From Pseudomonas syringae (GTDB lineage Bacteria > Pseudomonadota > Gammaproteobacteria > Pseudomonadales > Pseudomonadaceae): DNA of 64,000 nt. The position numbers were made by a program, and so were the translations under genes. The stretch is taken from NCBI RefSeq assembly GCF_023278085.1, contig NZ_CP066265.1:124001-188000 (forward strand). The letters are read 5' to 3'. This document shows positions 37,803-47,970 of the stretch, one piece after another. Below the pieces are notes generated by a model. It did not search any database. It was not told the origin of the DNA and worked only from the letters and a program-made list of their open reading frames with translations. Numbering within the stretch: position 1 is the stretch's first letter; the number at the start of each line of letters is the position of its first letter.

Positions 37803-37858
37803 GACCGGACGCAGAGCGTCCAGAACGGCGCTACCACGCGGAGCGTGGGAGCGATAAC
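37803..37858. repeat. REP element of the main family upstream of lgt
   Basis: GGACGCAGAGCGTCC followed by CCACGCGGAGCGTGG, a pair identical in order and spacing to part of the 151-bp unit at 3.2 kb. The following 170 bp before lgt show nothing further. Confidence 0.88.
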
Positions 37859-38034
37859 CACAAGTCTGCGCCGCACAGCACACTCCAGACCTTACGGCTG
37901 GACACATCAGTCGCATCTTTTTTCACTTCGTTCAGCCAGCTTCCTTCTGTCGCCGCTAGAGCATCTGGCCGGGCTCCGGTAACATGCGCGCCTGATTCAG
38001 TCGCTCGCAAGGGCGTTCCAATTGAGGATTCGCA

Positions 38035-38847
38035 ATGCTGCCTTACCCGCAGATTGACCCGGTAGCCGTCGCTATCGGCCCGCTGCAAATTCACTGGTAC
38101 GGTTTGATGTACCTGGTCGGCATCGGCGGCGCCTGGCTGCTGGCGTCGCGTCGTCTGAACACGTTCGACCCGACCTGGACCAAGGAAAAGCTCTCGGATC
38201 TGATTTTCTGGCTGGCCATGGGCGTGATCGTCGGCGGGCGGCTGGGCTATGTCTTGTTCTATGACCTGTCGGCCTACATCGCCAATCCGCTGCTGATCTT
38301 CGAGGTCTGGAAGGGCGGCATGGCGTTCCACGGCGGCTTTGTCGGGGTCATGATCGCGGCCTGGTGGTTCGGCAAGCGTAATGGCAAAAGCTTCTTCCAG
38401 TTGATGGACTTCGTCGCCCCGCTGGTGCCCATCGGCCTGGGTGCCGGGCGAATCGGCAACTTCATCAATGCCGAGCTGTGGGGCAAGCCGACCGACGTGC
38501 CGTGGGCCATGGTCTTCCCGCCATTCAGCGACCCTGCACAACTGGCGCGCCACCCGTCGCAGCTGTATCAGTTCGCCCTGGAAGGCGTTGCGCTGTTCAT
38601 CATCCTCAACCTGTACGCCCGTAAGCCGCGCCCGACCATGGCCGTGTCTGGCATGTTCGCGCTGTTCTACGGCATCTTCCGCTTTGTGGTCGAATTCGTC
38701 CGCGTTCCTGATGCCCAGCTGGGCTATCTGGCATGGGGCTGGGTCACCATGGGGCAGGTCCTCAGCCTGCCGATGATCATCGCCGGCCTGTTCCTGATCT
38801 GGCTGGCCTACAAGCGCGACCCGGCTGCCAGCAAGGCAGCGGTTTAA
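38035..38847 (+). CDS. lgt: Lgt, prolipoprotein diacylglyceryl transferase
   Basis: A 270-residue inner membrane enzyme that attaches diacylglycerol to the lipobox Cys of lipoproteins. It has seven hydrophobic segments, the HWYGLMY motif near the start, MAFHGGFVG and the Lgt signature [31 protein letters not shown] precedes the ATG. It lies 52 bp before thyA, an order conserved in many bacteria. A GC hairpin (38856-38877) with no T-run lies between them. Confidence 0.95.
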   Translation: MLPYPQIDPVAVAIGPLQIHWYGLMYLVGIGGAWLLASRRLNTFDPTWTKEKLSDLIFWLAMGVIVGGRLGYVLFYDLSAYIANPLLIFEVWKGGMAFHGGFVGVMIAAWWFGKRNGKSFFQLMDFVAPLVPIGLGAGRIGNFINAELWGKPTDVPWAMVFPPFSDPAQLARHPSQLYQFALEGVALFIILNLYARKPRPTMAVSGMFALFYGIFRFVVEFVRVPDAQLGYLAWGWVTMGQVLSLPMIIAGLFLIWLAYKRDPAASKAAV

Positions 38848-38855
38848 CACCGAAA

Positions 38856-38877
38856 CGCCGGGTCACGATGCCCGGCG
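38856..38877 (+). other. Intercistronic hairpin between lgt and thyA
   Basis: CGCCGGG (38856-38862) pairs with CCCGGCG (38871-38877). Without a T-run it is probably not a terminator. Confidence 0.5.
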
Positions 38878-38899
38878 CGTTCAACAACGCAGGTGATTT

Positions 38900-39871
38900 A
38901 TGAAGCAATATCTGGAACTGGTCGCTCATGTGATCAAGAACGGCACCCTGCAAGCCAACCGCACCGGCGTGAATACCATCAGCTTTCCGGGTGCGATGCT
39001 GCGTTACGACTTGCAGGAAGGTTTTCCGGCGATCACCACACGGCGCATGGCGTTCAAATCTGCCATTGGCGAGATGGTCGGTTTTCTGCGTGGCGTGAGC
39101 AATGCCGCCGAATTCCGCGCGCTGGGCTGCAAAGTCTGGGACCAGAACGCCAACGAAAACGCCCAGTGGCTGAACAACCCGTTCCGCAAGGGCGATGACG
39201 ATCTGGGCGAGATCTACGGCGTGCAATGGCGCAAATGGCCAGCCTACAAGCGCATCGACGCTGGCAACGTCGCAGCCATCGAACTGGCGCTGGGCCAGGG
39301 TTATCGTCAGATTGCCGAATCGGAGGAAGACGGCCAGTCATTCGTGGTGCTGTACAAGGCCATCGACCAGATCCGCCAGTGCGTCGACACCATCATCAAC
39401 GACCCGGGCAGCCGCCGCATCCTGTTTCATGGCTGGAACTGCGCCCAGCTCGATGAAATGGCCCTGCCGCCGTGCCACTTGCTGTACCAGTTGCACCCCA
39501 ACCCGCAGACCCGCGAGATCTCGCTGACGCTGTACATCCGCTCTAACGATCTGGGCCTTGGCACGCCGTTCAATTTGACCGAAGGTGCTGCGCTGCTGAG
39601 CCTCATCGGCCGCCTGACCGGCTACACGCCGCGCTGGTTCACCTATTTCATCGGCGATGCCCATGTGTACGAAAACCACCTGGATATGCTCAACGAGCAG
39701 ATGACCCGCGAGCCATACCCGATGCCGAAACTGGTCATCTCCGACCGCGTTCCGGAGTTCGCCAAGACTGGCGTGTACCAGCCTGAATGGCTGGAGCTGA
39801 TCGAGCCTTCGGACTTCTCACTGGAAGGCTATCAGCATCACCCGGCGATGACGGCGCCGATGGCGGTTTAA
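38900..39871 (+). CDS. thyA: ThyA, thymidylate synthase (long form)
   Basis: A 323-residue enzyme making dTMP from dUMP with methylenetetrahydrofolate. The catalytic Cys is in [10 protein letters not shown], the dUMP-binding RRILFHGWN and the [19 protein letters not shown] block are present, and the C-terminus ends TAPMAV. It is about 60 residues longer than the E. coli enzyme. The extra part lies mainly between YGVQWRKWP and the catalytic half (about residues 110-165), as in the long ThyA forms of some other bacteria. AGGTG precedes the ATG. Confidence 0.94.
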   Translation: MKQYLELVAHVIKNGTLQANRTGVNTISFPGAMLRYDLQEGFPAITTRRMAFKSAIGEMVGFLRGVSNAAEFRALGCKVWDQNANENAQWLNNPFRKGDDDLGEIYGVQWRKWPAYKRIDAGNVAAIELALGQGYRQIAESEEDGQSFVVLYKAIDQIRQCVDTIINDPGSRRILFHGWNCAQLDEMALPPCHLLYQLHPNPQTREISLTLYIRSNDLGLGTPFNLTEGAALLSLIGRLTGYTPRWFTYFIGDAHVYENHLDMLNEQMTREPYPMPKLVISDRVPEFAKTGVYQPEWLELIEPSDFSLEGYQHHPAMTAPMAV

Positions 39872-39892
39872 AAAGGCTGCCCGCTATGATCT

Positions 39893-39917
39893 TCTCGTTC
39901 CCGCATGAGGAACGAGA
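39893..39917. terminator. Hairpin between convergent thyA and cadR
   Basis: A perfect 9-bp stem TCTCGTTCC / GGAACGAGA with a 7-nt loop. The arms resemble the GTTCC...GGAAC ends of the REP elements, so this may be a REP relic acting as a bidirectional terminator. Confidence 0.6.
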
Positions 39918-39932
39918 GGTGTCAAACCCGTC

Positions 39933-40379
39933 TCAATGCCCATGACTCCTGCCCACATGCGAAGCCTCCCCCTCCGGGGCCGCAACAGCGCCCGTTACTT
40001 CCAGCCTTTCCAGTATCGCGCAATGCTCTGCCGTGCCGTCGCTGCAGCGGCGGCGCAGGTCGAGCAGTTGTTCCTGGAGCGCTTGCAGGGTCGCAACGCG
40101 AGCGTTGACGTGTTCGATGTGTTCGTCGATCAGCGCGTTGACGTTTTCGCACTGGTCCTGCGGGCTGTCGCGCAGGTTGAGCAGGTTGCGGATTTCTTCG
40201 AGGGTCATGTCCAGGCTGCGGCAGTTGCGTATGAACGACAGGCGTTCCATGTGCGCCTGGGTGTACAGCCGGTAATTGCCGTCAGTGCGGGCGGGGGCGG
40301 GCAGCAGGCCTTCGCGCTCGTAATAACGGATAGTCTCGACCTGGGTGTCGGTCAGTTTTGCCAGTTCGCCGATTTTCAT
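39933..40379 (-). CDS. cadR: CadR, MerR-family Cd(II)/Pb(II)-responsive regulator
   Basis: A 148-residue MerR-type regulator. The N-terminal winged helix (MKIGELAKLTDTQVETIRYYEREGLL), the dimerisation helix and the metal-site cysteines (Cys77, Cys112 and Cys120, the last in the CSDGTAEHC loop) match CadR, as does the His-containing tail (SHVGRSHGH). It is divergent from the P-type ATPase gene, and a dyad between them fits a CadR operator. Confidence 0.92.
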   Translation of the reverse strand: MKIGELAKLTDTQVETIRYYEREGLLPAPARTDGNYRLYTQAHMERLSFIRNCRSLDMTLEEIRNLLNLRDSPQDQCENVNALIDEHIEHVNARVATLQALQEQLLDLRRRCSDGTAEHCAILERLEVTGAVAAPEGEASHVGRSHGH

Positions 40380-40402
40380 TTGGACTCATCTCGTTTGAGT
40401 GC

Positions 40403-40433
40403 TTGACCCTATAGTGGCTACAGGGTGTTCACT
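40403..40433 (+). promoter_or_regulatory. CadR-controlled cadA promoter with operator dyad
   Basis: The -35 hexamer TTGACC (40403-40408) is separated by an unusually long spacer of about 19 bp from a weak -10 near 40428-40433. The spacer holds an imperfect dyad with arms ACCCT (40406-40410) and AGGGT (40422-40426). A long spacer carrying the dyad is the hallmark of MerR-family promoters. Confidence 0.75.
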
Positions 40434-40464
40434 TGGCAACAAGCAGAATCCTGGAGCGCAACGA

Positions 40465-42723
40465 ATGGGCACGACAATCAAGAATTCCCCCGCACATGAC
40501 CACGATCATGACCATGATCACGGCGAGCACGCGCACGAGCAGAAGCCCGTGGAGCATGCGCATTCGTGCTGCTCCAGCGATGCACAACCTGCTGTCGTGA
40601 CCTTTGGCGAAGCGCCTGCAGCGGGCGGTCGTCTGAGCAGCTTTCGTATTGAAGCGATGGATTGCCCCACCGAGCAGACGCTGATCCAGAACAAACTGGG
40701 CAAGCTGGCTGGTGTGCAGAAGCTGGAATTCAACCTGATCAATCGCATGCTGGGCGTCTGGCACGACCTGCCGTCCACCGATCCGATTCGCGAGGCCATC
40801 AGTTCGCTGGGCATGCAGGCGGAGCCGGTCGAAGACGGCGCGGCGTCAACTGAACCCGCTCCGGTGGTGAAAAAACACTGGTGGCCGCTGGCCTTGTCCG
40901 GCGTTGCCGCGCTGGGCGCGGAAGTGGTCCATTTTGCTTCGCTTGGTCCGACCTGGGTCGTCGCGCTGCTGGCGCTGGTGTCGATCTTCAGTTGCGGGCT
41001 GACGACTTACAAGAAGGGCTGGATCGCACTCAAGAACTTCAACCTGAACATCAATGCCCTGATGAGCATTGCGGTGACTGGCGCGATTCTGATCGGTCAG
41101 TGGCCGGAAGCGGCGATGGTGATGTTCCTGTTCACCATCGCCGAATTGATCGAAGCCAAGTCGCTGGATCGGGCCCGCAATGCAATCAGCGGATTGATGC
41201 AGCTGACGCCGGAACTCGCCACCGTTAAACAGGCAGACGGCAGTTGGCAGGAAATTGAAGCCAAAAACGTCGAACTGGAAGCTATTGTCCGAATCAAGCC
41301 AGGCGAGCGTGTCGGTCTGGATGGCGAGGTGGTGTCTGGTAATTCGACTATCGATCAGGCGTCGATCACCGGCGAAAGCCTGCCGGTCGAGAAGACCGTC
41401 GGCGATAAGGTCTTTGCAGGCACCATCAATCAGGCGGGGTCGCTGGAGTACCGTGTTACCGCAGCGGCCAACAACTCGACGCTGGCGCGGATTATTCACG
41501 CGGTTGAAGCGGCGCAGGGTTCGCGAGCGCCGACCCAGCGCTTTGTCGACAGTTTTTCACGTATCTACACGCCGGTGGTGTTCGTCGTCGCCTTGGCATT
41601 GGCTTTGATTGCGCCGCTGATCTTCGGCGGCGAATGGTTCGACTGGATCTACCGGGCGCTGGTGTTGCTGGTGGTGGCGTGCCCGTGTGCGCTGGTGATC
41701 TCTACGCCGGTGACCATTGTCAGCGGTCTGGCAGCCGCCGCGCGCAAAGGTATTCTGATCAAGGGCGGCGTCTATCTGGAGATGGGCGAGAAGCTCGACT
41801 ACCTGGCCCTCGACAAGACTGGCACGCTCACGCACGGCAAGCCGGTGCAGACCGACTATGTGCCGCTGAACCCTGCTGTCGCTGACAGCGCGCCGGTCAT
41901 TGCCGCAAGCCTTGCGGGTCGTTCCGACCACCCGGTTTCCCAGGCGATTGCCAAGGCCGCCGACGGCAGCCTGACACTGCATGAGGTCACTGCATTCGAA
42001 GCCTTGGGCGGGCGTGGCGTGAAGGGCGAAGTCAACGGCCAGATGTATCACCTGGGTAACCACCGCTTGGTTGAAGAGCTGGGCCTGTGCTCGCCAGAGC
42101 TGGAAGCCAGGCTGGATGCGCTGGAAATTCAGGGCAAAACCGTAGTGCTGTTGCTCGATGCATCCGGCCCGATTGCGCTGTTTGCCGTCGCCGATACCGT
42201 TAAGGAAACCAGCCGTGAAGCCATTGCTCAGTTGCACGAGCTGGGCATCAAGACGGTCATGCTGACCGGCGACAACCCACACACGGCCAAGGCGATTGCC
42301 GATCAGGTCGGGATCGATGAAGCGCAGGGCAATCTGTTGCCTGCCGACAAGCTGGGTGCCATTGAGGCGCTCTACGCTCGTAACCATCGCGTGGGCATGG
42401 TCGGTGACGGCATCAATGACGCACCGGCACTGGCAAGGGCCGAGATTGGTTTTGCGATGGCGGCTGCGGGTACGGATACAGCGATCGAGACGGCAGATGT
42501 CGCCCTGATGGACGACGATCTTCGCAAGATACCGACATTTATTCGTCTGTCGCGTCGGACTTCGGCGGTGCTGAAGCAGAACATTATTCTGGCGATCGTG
42601 ACCAAGGTGCTGTTCATCGGCATCACCTTTGCCGGCCTGGCGACCATGTGGATGGCCGTGTTCGCCGACATGGGCGTGAGCCTGCTGGTAGTGTTCAACG
42701 GCTTGCGATTGCTCAAGAAGTGA
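40465..42723 (+). CDS. cadA: CadA, P1B-type heavy-metal-exporting ATPase
   Basis: A 752-residue Cd/Zn/Pb efflux ATPase. In order: a His-rich N-terminus with repeated DH pairs and a CC pair, an HMA-like domain with MDCPTEQ (about residues 60-125), membrane helices, the TGES actuator motif, the CPC metal channel (VVACPCALVIS), the phosphorylation loop DKTGTLTHG and the hinge GDGINDAPAL. The ATG at 40465 follows CTGGAGC. It pairs with divergent cadR as a metal-resistance module. Confidence 0.93.
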   Translation: MGTTIKNSPAHDHDHDHDHGEHAHEQKPVEHAHSCCSSDAQPAVVTFGEAPAAGGRLSSFRIEAMDCPTEQTLIQNKLGKLAGVQKLEFNLINRMLGVWHDLPSTDPIREAISSLGMQAEPVEDGAASTEPAPVVKKHWWPLALSGVAALGAEVVHFASLGPTWVVALLALVSIFSCGLTTYKKGWIALKNFNLNINALMSIAVTGAILIGQWPEAAMVMFLFTIAELIEAKSLDRARNAISGLMQLTPELATVKQADGSWQEIEAKNVELEAIVRIKPGERVGLDGEVVSGNSTIDQASITGESLPVEKTVGDKVFAGTINQAGSLEYRVTAAANNSTLARIIHAVEAAQGSRAPTQRFVDSFSRIYTPVVFVVALALALIAPLIFGGEWFDWIYRALVLLVVACPCALVISTPVTIVSGLAAAARKGILIKGGVYLEMGEKLDYLALDKTGTLTHGKPVQTDYVPLNPAVADSAPVIAASLAGRSDHPVSQAIAKAADGSLTLHEVTAFEALGGRGVKGEVNGQMYHLGNHRLVEELGLCSPELEARLDALEIQGKTVVLLLDASGPIALFAVADTVKETSREAIAQLHELGIKTVMLTGDNPHTAKAIADQVGIDEAQGNLLPADKLGAIEALYARNHRVGMVGDGINDAPALARAEIGFAMAAAGTDTAIETADVALMDDDLRKIPTFIRLSRRTSAVLKQNIILAIVTKVLFIGITFAGLATMWMAVFADMGVSLLVVFNGLRLLKK

Positions 42724-42734
42724 TCAGGCGGGAA

Positions 42735-42860
42735 CCTTGAAGGGCGGACGCGGAGCGTCCGGAACTGCATTCCCACGCGGAGCGTGGGAACGATAACTGG
42801 CCGACAACCGGCTCGCTCCCACGCTCCGCGCCTTTCTGGACGCTCTGCGTCCGGCTTTGT
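42735..42860. repeat. REP cluster between convergent cadA and hutG
   Basis: GGACGCGGAGCGTCC, CCCACGCGGAGCGTGGG, CCCACGCTCCGCG and GGACGCTCTGCGTCC occur within 125 bp and reach into the end of hutG. Confidence 0.88.
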
Positions 42861-43660
42861 CAGCCGAACCGCTCTTGCCCCCAGGCAATGAAGGTTTCCA
42901 GCAGCGGCTTGAGCACGGTGCGGGTGGGTTCGGCCAGGTCCGGGCGGTAGTGAAAGGGCACGAATTCGTCCATGTAGGTGCTTTGCGCCAGTTCCAGTTG
43001 CACAGCATGGATGTTGTTAGCCGGGTCGCCATAGTGGCGGGTGATGTGGCCGCCCTTGAAGCGTCCGTTCAGCACATGGCTGTAATCCTTGGCCGCCGCG
43101 CAGACCTGCTCCATCCTGCTGGCCAGCTCTGGATCACAGCTCGCGCCATTGAAGGTGCCCAGGTTGAAGTCGGGTAGACGGCCATCGAACAGGTGCGGAA
43201 TATGGCCGCGAATCGAGTGGGCGTCGAACAGCAGCGCATAGCCGAATTCATCGCGCATTCGCTGCAGTTCCTGCTCCAGCGTCTGGTGGTAGGGCGTCCA
43301 TATCTGCTCCAGATACCGCGCTCGTTCCTCGGCACTTGGCGTCTGACCGTCCTTGAACAGTGGCACGCCATCGAACAGGATCGACGGGAACAGGCCAGTG
43401 GTCGCGCCGACGTACATCGGCTTGTCGTCGGAGGGGCGATTGAGGTCGATGACAAAACGCGAATACTCGGCGGCCAGCGTGCTGGCACCCAGTTCGTCGG
43501 CAAAGTCATACAGGCGCGGGATGTGCCAGTCAGTGTCCGGCAGGCTCAGCGCTTCGTCCACCAAGGCCGCTTCAACCACCGGCGTCAGCCTCAGACCGGC
43601 ATGCGGCATGCTGATCAGCAACGGCACGCGGCCACGTTTGAATGTCAGAACGTTATCCAC
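42860..43660 (-). CDS. hutG: HutG, N-formylglutamate amidohydrolase
   Basis: A 266-residue Zn hydrolase that releases formate and glutamate in the last step of the five-step histidine pathway. SMPHAGLRLTP, FVIDLNRP, LLFDAHSIRGHIPHLFDGRLPDFNLGTFNG and GGHITRHYGDP carry the conserved metal ligands. It is the last gene of the leftward hut operon, 11 bp after hutI. Confidence 0.93.
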   Translation of the reverse strand: MDNVLTFKRGRVPLLISMPHAGLRLTPVVEAALVDEALSLPDTDWHIPRLYDFADELGASTLAAEYSRFVIDLNRPSDDKPMYVGATTGLFPSILFDGVPLFKDGQTPSAEERARYLEQIWTPYHQTLEQELQRMRDEFGYALLFDAHSIRGHIPHLFDGRLPDFNLGTFNGASCDPELASRMEQVCAAAKDYSHVLNGRFKGGHITRHYGDPANNIHAVQLELAQSTYMDEFVPFHYRPDLAEPTRTVLKPLLETFIAWGQERFG

Positions 43661-43671
43661 AGGGCACTCCT

Positions 43672-44877
43672 TCAGATCGATGATTCGACGCCGTGGCGCA
43701 CGATGCGTTTGTCCAGATCGCCGCCCAGCCAGTACGCCAGATCAGCCGGTCGTTCGATGTTCCAGGCCACAAAATCCGCCACCTTGCCGACCTCCAGCGA
43801 ACCGTGGGTCGCGCTCATGCCCAGTGCCTTGGCAGCGTTGAATGTAACGCCAGCCAGCGCTTCTTCAGGCGTCATGCGAAACAGCGTGCAGGCCATGTTG
43901 AGCATCAGGCGCAATGACAGGCCGGGCGAAGTGCCGGGGTTCAGGTCGGTGGCAATGGCAATCGGCACGCCGTGCTTGCGTAGCGCTTCCATCGGCGGCA
44001 ATTGGGTTTCACGCAGGAAGTAGAACGCCCCGGGCAGCAGCACCGCGACGGTTCCGGCAGCCGCCATGGCGATGGCGTCGTCTTCGGTCATGAACTCCAG
44101 ATGGTCCGCCGACAGCGCCTTGTAACGCGCTGCCAGACTCGAGCCGCCCAGTGAAGAAAGCTGCTCGGCGTGCAGTTTCACCGGCAGCGCCAACTGCCCG
44201 GCCGTGATGAACACCTGCTCGACCTGTGCAGGTGAGAACGCCAGGTACTCACAGAACGCATCCACCGCATCCACCAGGCCTTCGGCCGCCAGTGCCGGAA
44301 GCATCTCGTTGCAGATGTGCTGAATGTAGTCGTCGGCGCGGTCGGCGTATTCGGGTGGCAGCGCATGGGCGGCCAGGCAGGTGGCCCGTACGGTGACGGG
44401 CTGGGTGTTACCGAGACGCCGGATCACCCGCAGGATCTTGCGTTCGTTCTCCAGGTCCAGCCCGTAGCCCGATTTCATTTCCACCGTGGTAACGCCGTCT
44501 TTCAGCAGATGCCGCAGACGGCGCTCGGCACTGGCGTACAGCTCATCTTCACTGGCGGCGCGAGTCGCACGCACCGTGCTGGCAATGCCGCCGCCCGCTG
44601 CGGCGATCTCGGCGTAGCTCACCCCTTGCAGGCGCTGCTCGAACTCGCCGCTGCGGTTACCGCCGAAGACGGTATGCGTGTGGCAGTCGATCAGGCCGGG
44701 CGTGACCCATGCACCGCCCAGATCGATGCAGTTGTCATGTTCCGGCTCGACCAGTTCAGCCAGAGGCCCGATCCACTCGATGAGCGCTCCGGAGGTCACG
44801 ATGGCGGCATCCTCGATGATCGAGTAGTTGCCGTGCGCCATGCTTGCGATGTGACAGTTCTTCCAGAGCATTTTCAT
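43672..44877 (-). CDS. hutI: HutI, imidazolonepropionase
   Basis: A 401-residue amidohydrolase that opens the imidazolone ring in step 3 of histidine breakdown. The metal-binding [50 protein letters not shown] and the [10 protein letters not shown] active-site Asp are present. It lies between hutT and hutG in the operon. Confidence 0.95.
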   Translation of the reverse strand: MKMLWKNCHIASMAHGNYSIIEDAAIVTSGALIEWIGPLAELVEPEHDNCIDLGGAWVTPGLIDCHTHTVFGGNRSGEFEQRLQGVSYAEIAAAGGGIASTVRATRAASEDELYASAERRLRHLLKDGVTTVEMKSGYGLDLENERKILRVIRRLGNTQPVTVRATCLAAHALPPEYADRADDYIQHICNEMLPALAAEGLVDAVDAFCEYLAFSPAQVEQVFITAGQLALPVKLHAEQLSSLGGSSLAARYKALSADHLEFMTEDDAIAMAAAGTVAVLLPGAFYFLRETQLPPMEALRKHGVPIAIATDLNPGTSPGLSLRLMLNMACTLFRMTPEEALAGVTFNAAKALGMSATHGSLEVGKVADFVAWNIERPADLAYWLGGDLDKRIVRHGVESSI

Positions 44878-44892
44878 TCCAGGCCTCGCTGA

Positions 44893-46266
44893 TCAATGAG
44901 TGGTATTGAGCGCCTTGGGCTTGACCCAGCCATAGGCAATGAGCAGCAGACCGATCCAGATTGCGCCGACGATCAAGGCTGCACGGTTGTCCGGGAAGTA
45001 ACCCAGCACGCCGAAGATGAACAGCATGAAGACGATGGCGGCGGCGGGCCCGTAAGGCCAGAGCGGCACGGCGAATTTCAGCTGTGCGGCTTCTTCGCGG
45101 CTCATCGAGCGGCGCATCGCTACCTGAGTCATCAGGATCATCAGCCAGACCCAGACCGTGGCGAACGTTGCCAGCGAAGCGATCAGCAGAAACACGTCTT
45201 TCGGGATCAGGTAATTGAGCAGCACGCCACCCAGCAGCGCGACGCCCATCACCAGCACGGTCATCCACGGCACACCGTGACGCGACAGGCGCGCAAAACT
45301 CGCCGGAGCCTGACCTTCACGCGCCAGGCCGTACATCATCCGGCCTGCGCCGAAGATGTCGCTGTTGATCGCCGACACCGCTGCGGAAATCACCACGATG
45401 TTAAGAATGGTCGCCGCCGAGGCGATGCCCAGGTTGTCGAAAATCTGCACGAACGGGCTGCCCTGTGTGCCGATCTGCGGCCACGGGTAGATGCACATCA
45501 GCACGAACAGCGTCAGCACATAGAACAGCAGAATGCGCAATGGCACCGCATTGATCGCCTGCGGCAGGCTGCGCTGCGGGTCCTTTGCCTCACCGGCCGT
45601 GATGCCGATGATCTCGATGCCGCCAAAAGCAAACATCACCACCGCAAACGAGGCGATCAGACCGGTTACACCGTTGGGCATGAAGCCGCCGTGCGCCCAC
45701 AGATTACTGATGCCGATTTCGGTGCCGCTGGTTGAGGTGCCGATGCCGAAGATCATGATGCCGAAGCCTGCAACGATCATGGCCACGATGGCGCTGACCT
45801 TGAGGATCGACAGCCAGAACTCGGTTTCACCGAAGACTTTCACGTTGCACAGGTTGAGCGCGCCGATCAGGAACACGATGCCCAGCACCCAGATCCAGCG
45901 CGGCACTTCCGGAAACCAGAAGCCCATGTAGATGCCGAACGCGGTCACGTCGGCCAGGCAGACGATGATCATCTCGAACGCGTAGGTCCAGCCCAGTACA
46001 AAACCGGCCAGCGGGCCCATGTAGCGCGTCGCGTAATGGCTGAACGAACCGGACACCGGATCGTGAACGGCCATCTCGCCAAGTGCGCGCATCACCATGT
46101 ACACCGCCGCGCCGCCGATCAGGTACGCCAGCAGTACAGCGGGGCCGGCCTGTTGAATCGCCGAGGCCGAGCCGTAGAACAACCCTGTGCCGATGGCAGA
46201 GCCCAGGGCCATGAAGCGGATGTGGCGGGCGGATAACCCGCGTTTCAAACCATCTTGTGACGTCAT
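44893..46266 (-). CDS. hutT: HutT, APC-family histidine permease
   Basis: A 457-residue amino acid permease of the AAT group with about 12 hydrophobic segments. The N-terminus [32 protein letters not shown] and the [27 protein letters not shown] segment match histidine and proline permeases. Its place between hutH and hutI supports histidine or urocanate as substrate. It is 102 bp downstream of hutH and 15 bp before hutI. Confidence 0.88.
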   Translation of the reverse strand: MTSQDGLKRGLSARHIRFMALGSAIGTGLFYGSASAIQQAGPAVLLAYLIGGAAVYMVMRALGEMAVHDPVSGSFSHYATRYMGPLAGFVLGWTYAFEMIIVCLADVTAFGIYMGFWFPEVPRWIWVLGIVFLIGALNLCNVKVFGETEFWLSILKVSAIVAMIVAGFGIMIFGIGTSTSGTEIGISNLWAHGGFMPNGVTGLIASFAVVMFAFGGIEIIGITAGEAKDPQRSLPQAINAVPLRILLFYVLTLFVLMCIYPWPQIGTQGSPFVQIFDNLGIASAATILNIVVISAAVSAINSDIFGAGRMMYGLAREGQAPASFARLSRHGVPWMTVLVMGVALLGGVLLNYLIPKDVFLLIASLATFATVWVWLMILMTQVAMRRSMSREEAAQLKFAVPLWPYGPAAAIVFMLFIFGVLGYFPDNRAALIVGAIWIGLLLIAYGWVKPKALNTTH

Positions 46267-46368
46267 TTCAGGTCCATTTCATTACTGGTATGGCAAAAGC
46301 CGCGAGAACGCCTGCATCCGGCCTCCCGCAGCGATGACCAAAGCGAGCCCTGCCAGGCTCGCGGTGCA

Positions 46369-47916
46369 TCACAGACTCGGTAGCAGACGTGCAGGAACCA
46401 GCGGGTTCAGGCAAGTGGAGGACAACAGCTGACTGGCAGCTTCGATGTCCGGTGCAAAAAAACGGTCCTTTTCATAGAACGGGACCTTGCTGCGCAACAG
46501 GCTGCGGGCTTGCTCCAGCTTCGCAGAGGTTTTCAGCCCCTCACGCAAGTCCAGACCCTGGCAGGCAGCCAGCCATTCTACGGCAAGAATCCCGCGAACG
46601 TTTTCTGCCATTTCCCATAACCGCTTGCCGGCGGCCGGGGCCATCGACACATGGTCCTCCTGATTGGCGGAAGTCGGCAGGCTGTCGACACTGTGTGGGT
46701 GGGCCAATGCCTTGTTTTCACTGGCCAGCGCGGCGGCCGTGACCTGCGCGATCATGAAGCCGGAATTGACGCCGCCGTTGGCCACCAGGAACGGCGGCAG
46801 CTGCGACATGTGCTTGTCCATCATCAGCGAGATGCGGCGTTCACTGAGCGAGCCGATCTCGGCGATGGCCAGTGCGAGATTGTCCGCCGCCATGGCGACC
46901 GGCTCGGCGTGAAAATTACCACCGGATATGACGTCGTTCTCGGCGGCGAACACCAGCGGGTTGTCGGACACCGCGTTGGATTCGATTTCCAGCACCTCGG
47001 CAGCCTGACGCAACTGGGTCAGGCACGCGCCCATCACCTGCGGCTGGCAGCGCAGCGAGTAGGGGTCCTGAACCTTGTCGCAATTGCGATGCGATTCCGA
47101 CACGCCACTGCTTTCGCCCAACAGGTCGCGGTAGCAGGCAGCCGCATCGATCTGCCCGCGCTGGCCGCGTGCTGCGTGAATCCGCGCATCGAACGGCGAG
47201 CGTGAGCCAAGCACGGCTTCGACCGTCAGCGAGCCGCAGGTCAGCGCGGCGGCGAACAGGTCCTCGCCTTCGAACAGGCCGCGCAGCGCATAGGCTGTGG
47301 AGACCTGCGTACCGTTGAGCAGCGCCAGCCCTTCCTTGGCCGCCAGGGTCAACGGTTGCAGCCCCGCGACCGCCAGCGCATCGACGGCATTCAGCCATTC
47401 GCCCTTGTGACGCGCCTTGCCTTCGCCCAGCAGCACCAGCGACATGTGCGCCAGTGGTGCCAGGTCGCCGGATGCTCCGACCGAACCTTTGAGCGGGATG
47501 TGCGGGTAGACCTCGGCATTGATCAGCGCAATCAACGCGTCGATAACGACTCGGCGAATACCCGAGAAGCCGCGGCTCAGGCTGTTGACCTTGAGCACCA
47601 TGATCAGGCGCACCAGATCATCGCTGATCGGCTGGCCGACACCGGCTGCATGCGACAGCACCAATGAACGTTGCAGGTTTTCGAGGTCTTCGCTGGCAAT
47701 CCGCGTCGAGGCCAACAGGCCGAAACCGGTGTTGATGCCGTAGGCCGTGCGGTTTTCGGCGAGAATGCGCTCGACACAGGCGACGCTGTCGTCGATCTGC
47801 TGATTCGCGCTGCTGTCCAGCGTCAGGCTGACCGGCCGCTGATGAATGGCGCGCAGTTGCGCCAGGGTCAACTGGCCGGGGATCAGGTTCAGCGTCTTGG
47901 CAGATAAAGTGGTCAC
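46369..47916 (-). CDS. hutH: HutH, histidine ammonia-lyase
   Basis: A 515-residue enzyme that converts histidine to urocanate and ammonia. The MIO cofactor arises from A148-S149-G150 in [15 protein letters not shown], and [20 protein letters not shown] and QEDHVSM are the other active-site blocks. All key residues are intact, in contrast to the neighbouring paralogue. Confidence 0.95.
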   Translation of the reverse strand: MTTLSAKTLNLIPGQLTLAQLRAIHQRPVSLTLDSSANQQIDDSVACVERILAENRTAYGINTGFGLLASTRIASEDLENLQRSLVLSHAAGVGQPISDDLVRLIMVLKVNSLSRGFSGIRRVVIDALIALINAEVYPHIPLKGSVGASGDLAPLAHMSLVLLGEGKARHKGEWLNAVDALAVAGLQPLTLAAKEGLALLNGTQVSTAYALRGLFEGEDLFAAALTCGSLTVEAVLGSRSPFDARIHAARGQRGQIDAAACYRDLLGESSGVSESHRNCDKVQDPYSLRCQPQVMGACLTQLRQAAEVLEIESNAVSDNPLVFAAENDVISGGNFHAEPVAMAADNLALAIAEIGSLSERRISLMMDKHMSQLPPFLVANGGVNSGFMIAQVTAAALASENKALAHPHSVDSLPTSANQEDHVSMAPAAGKRLWEMAENVRGILAVEWLAACQGLDLREGLKTSAKLEQARSLLRSKVPFYEKDRFFAPDIEAASQLLSSTCLNPLVPARLLPSL

Positions 47917-47970
47917 GATGCAGCTACTCCTTGATTGATATCAGCAACGGCTTCTGGCCGTTCGCCGCTT

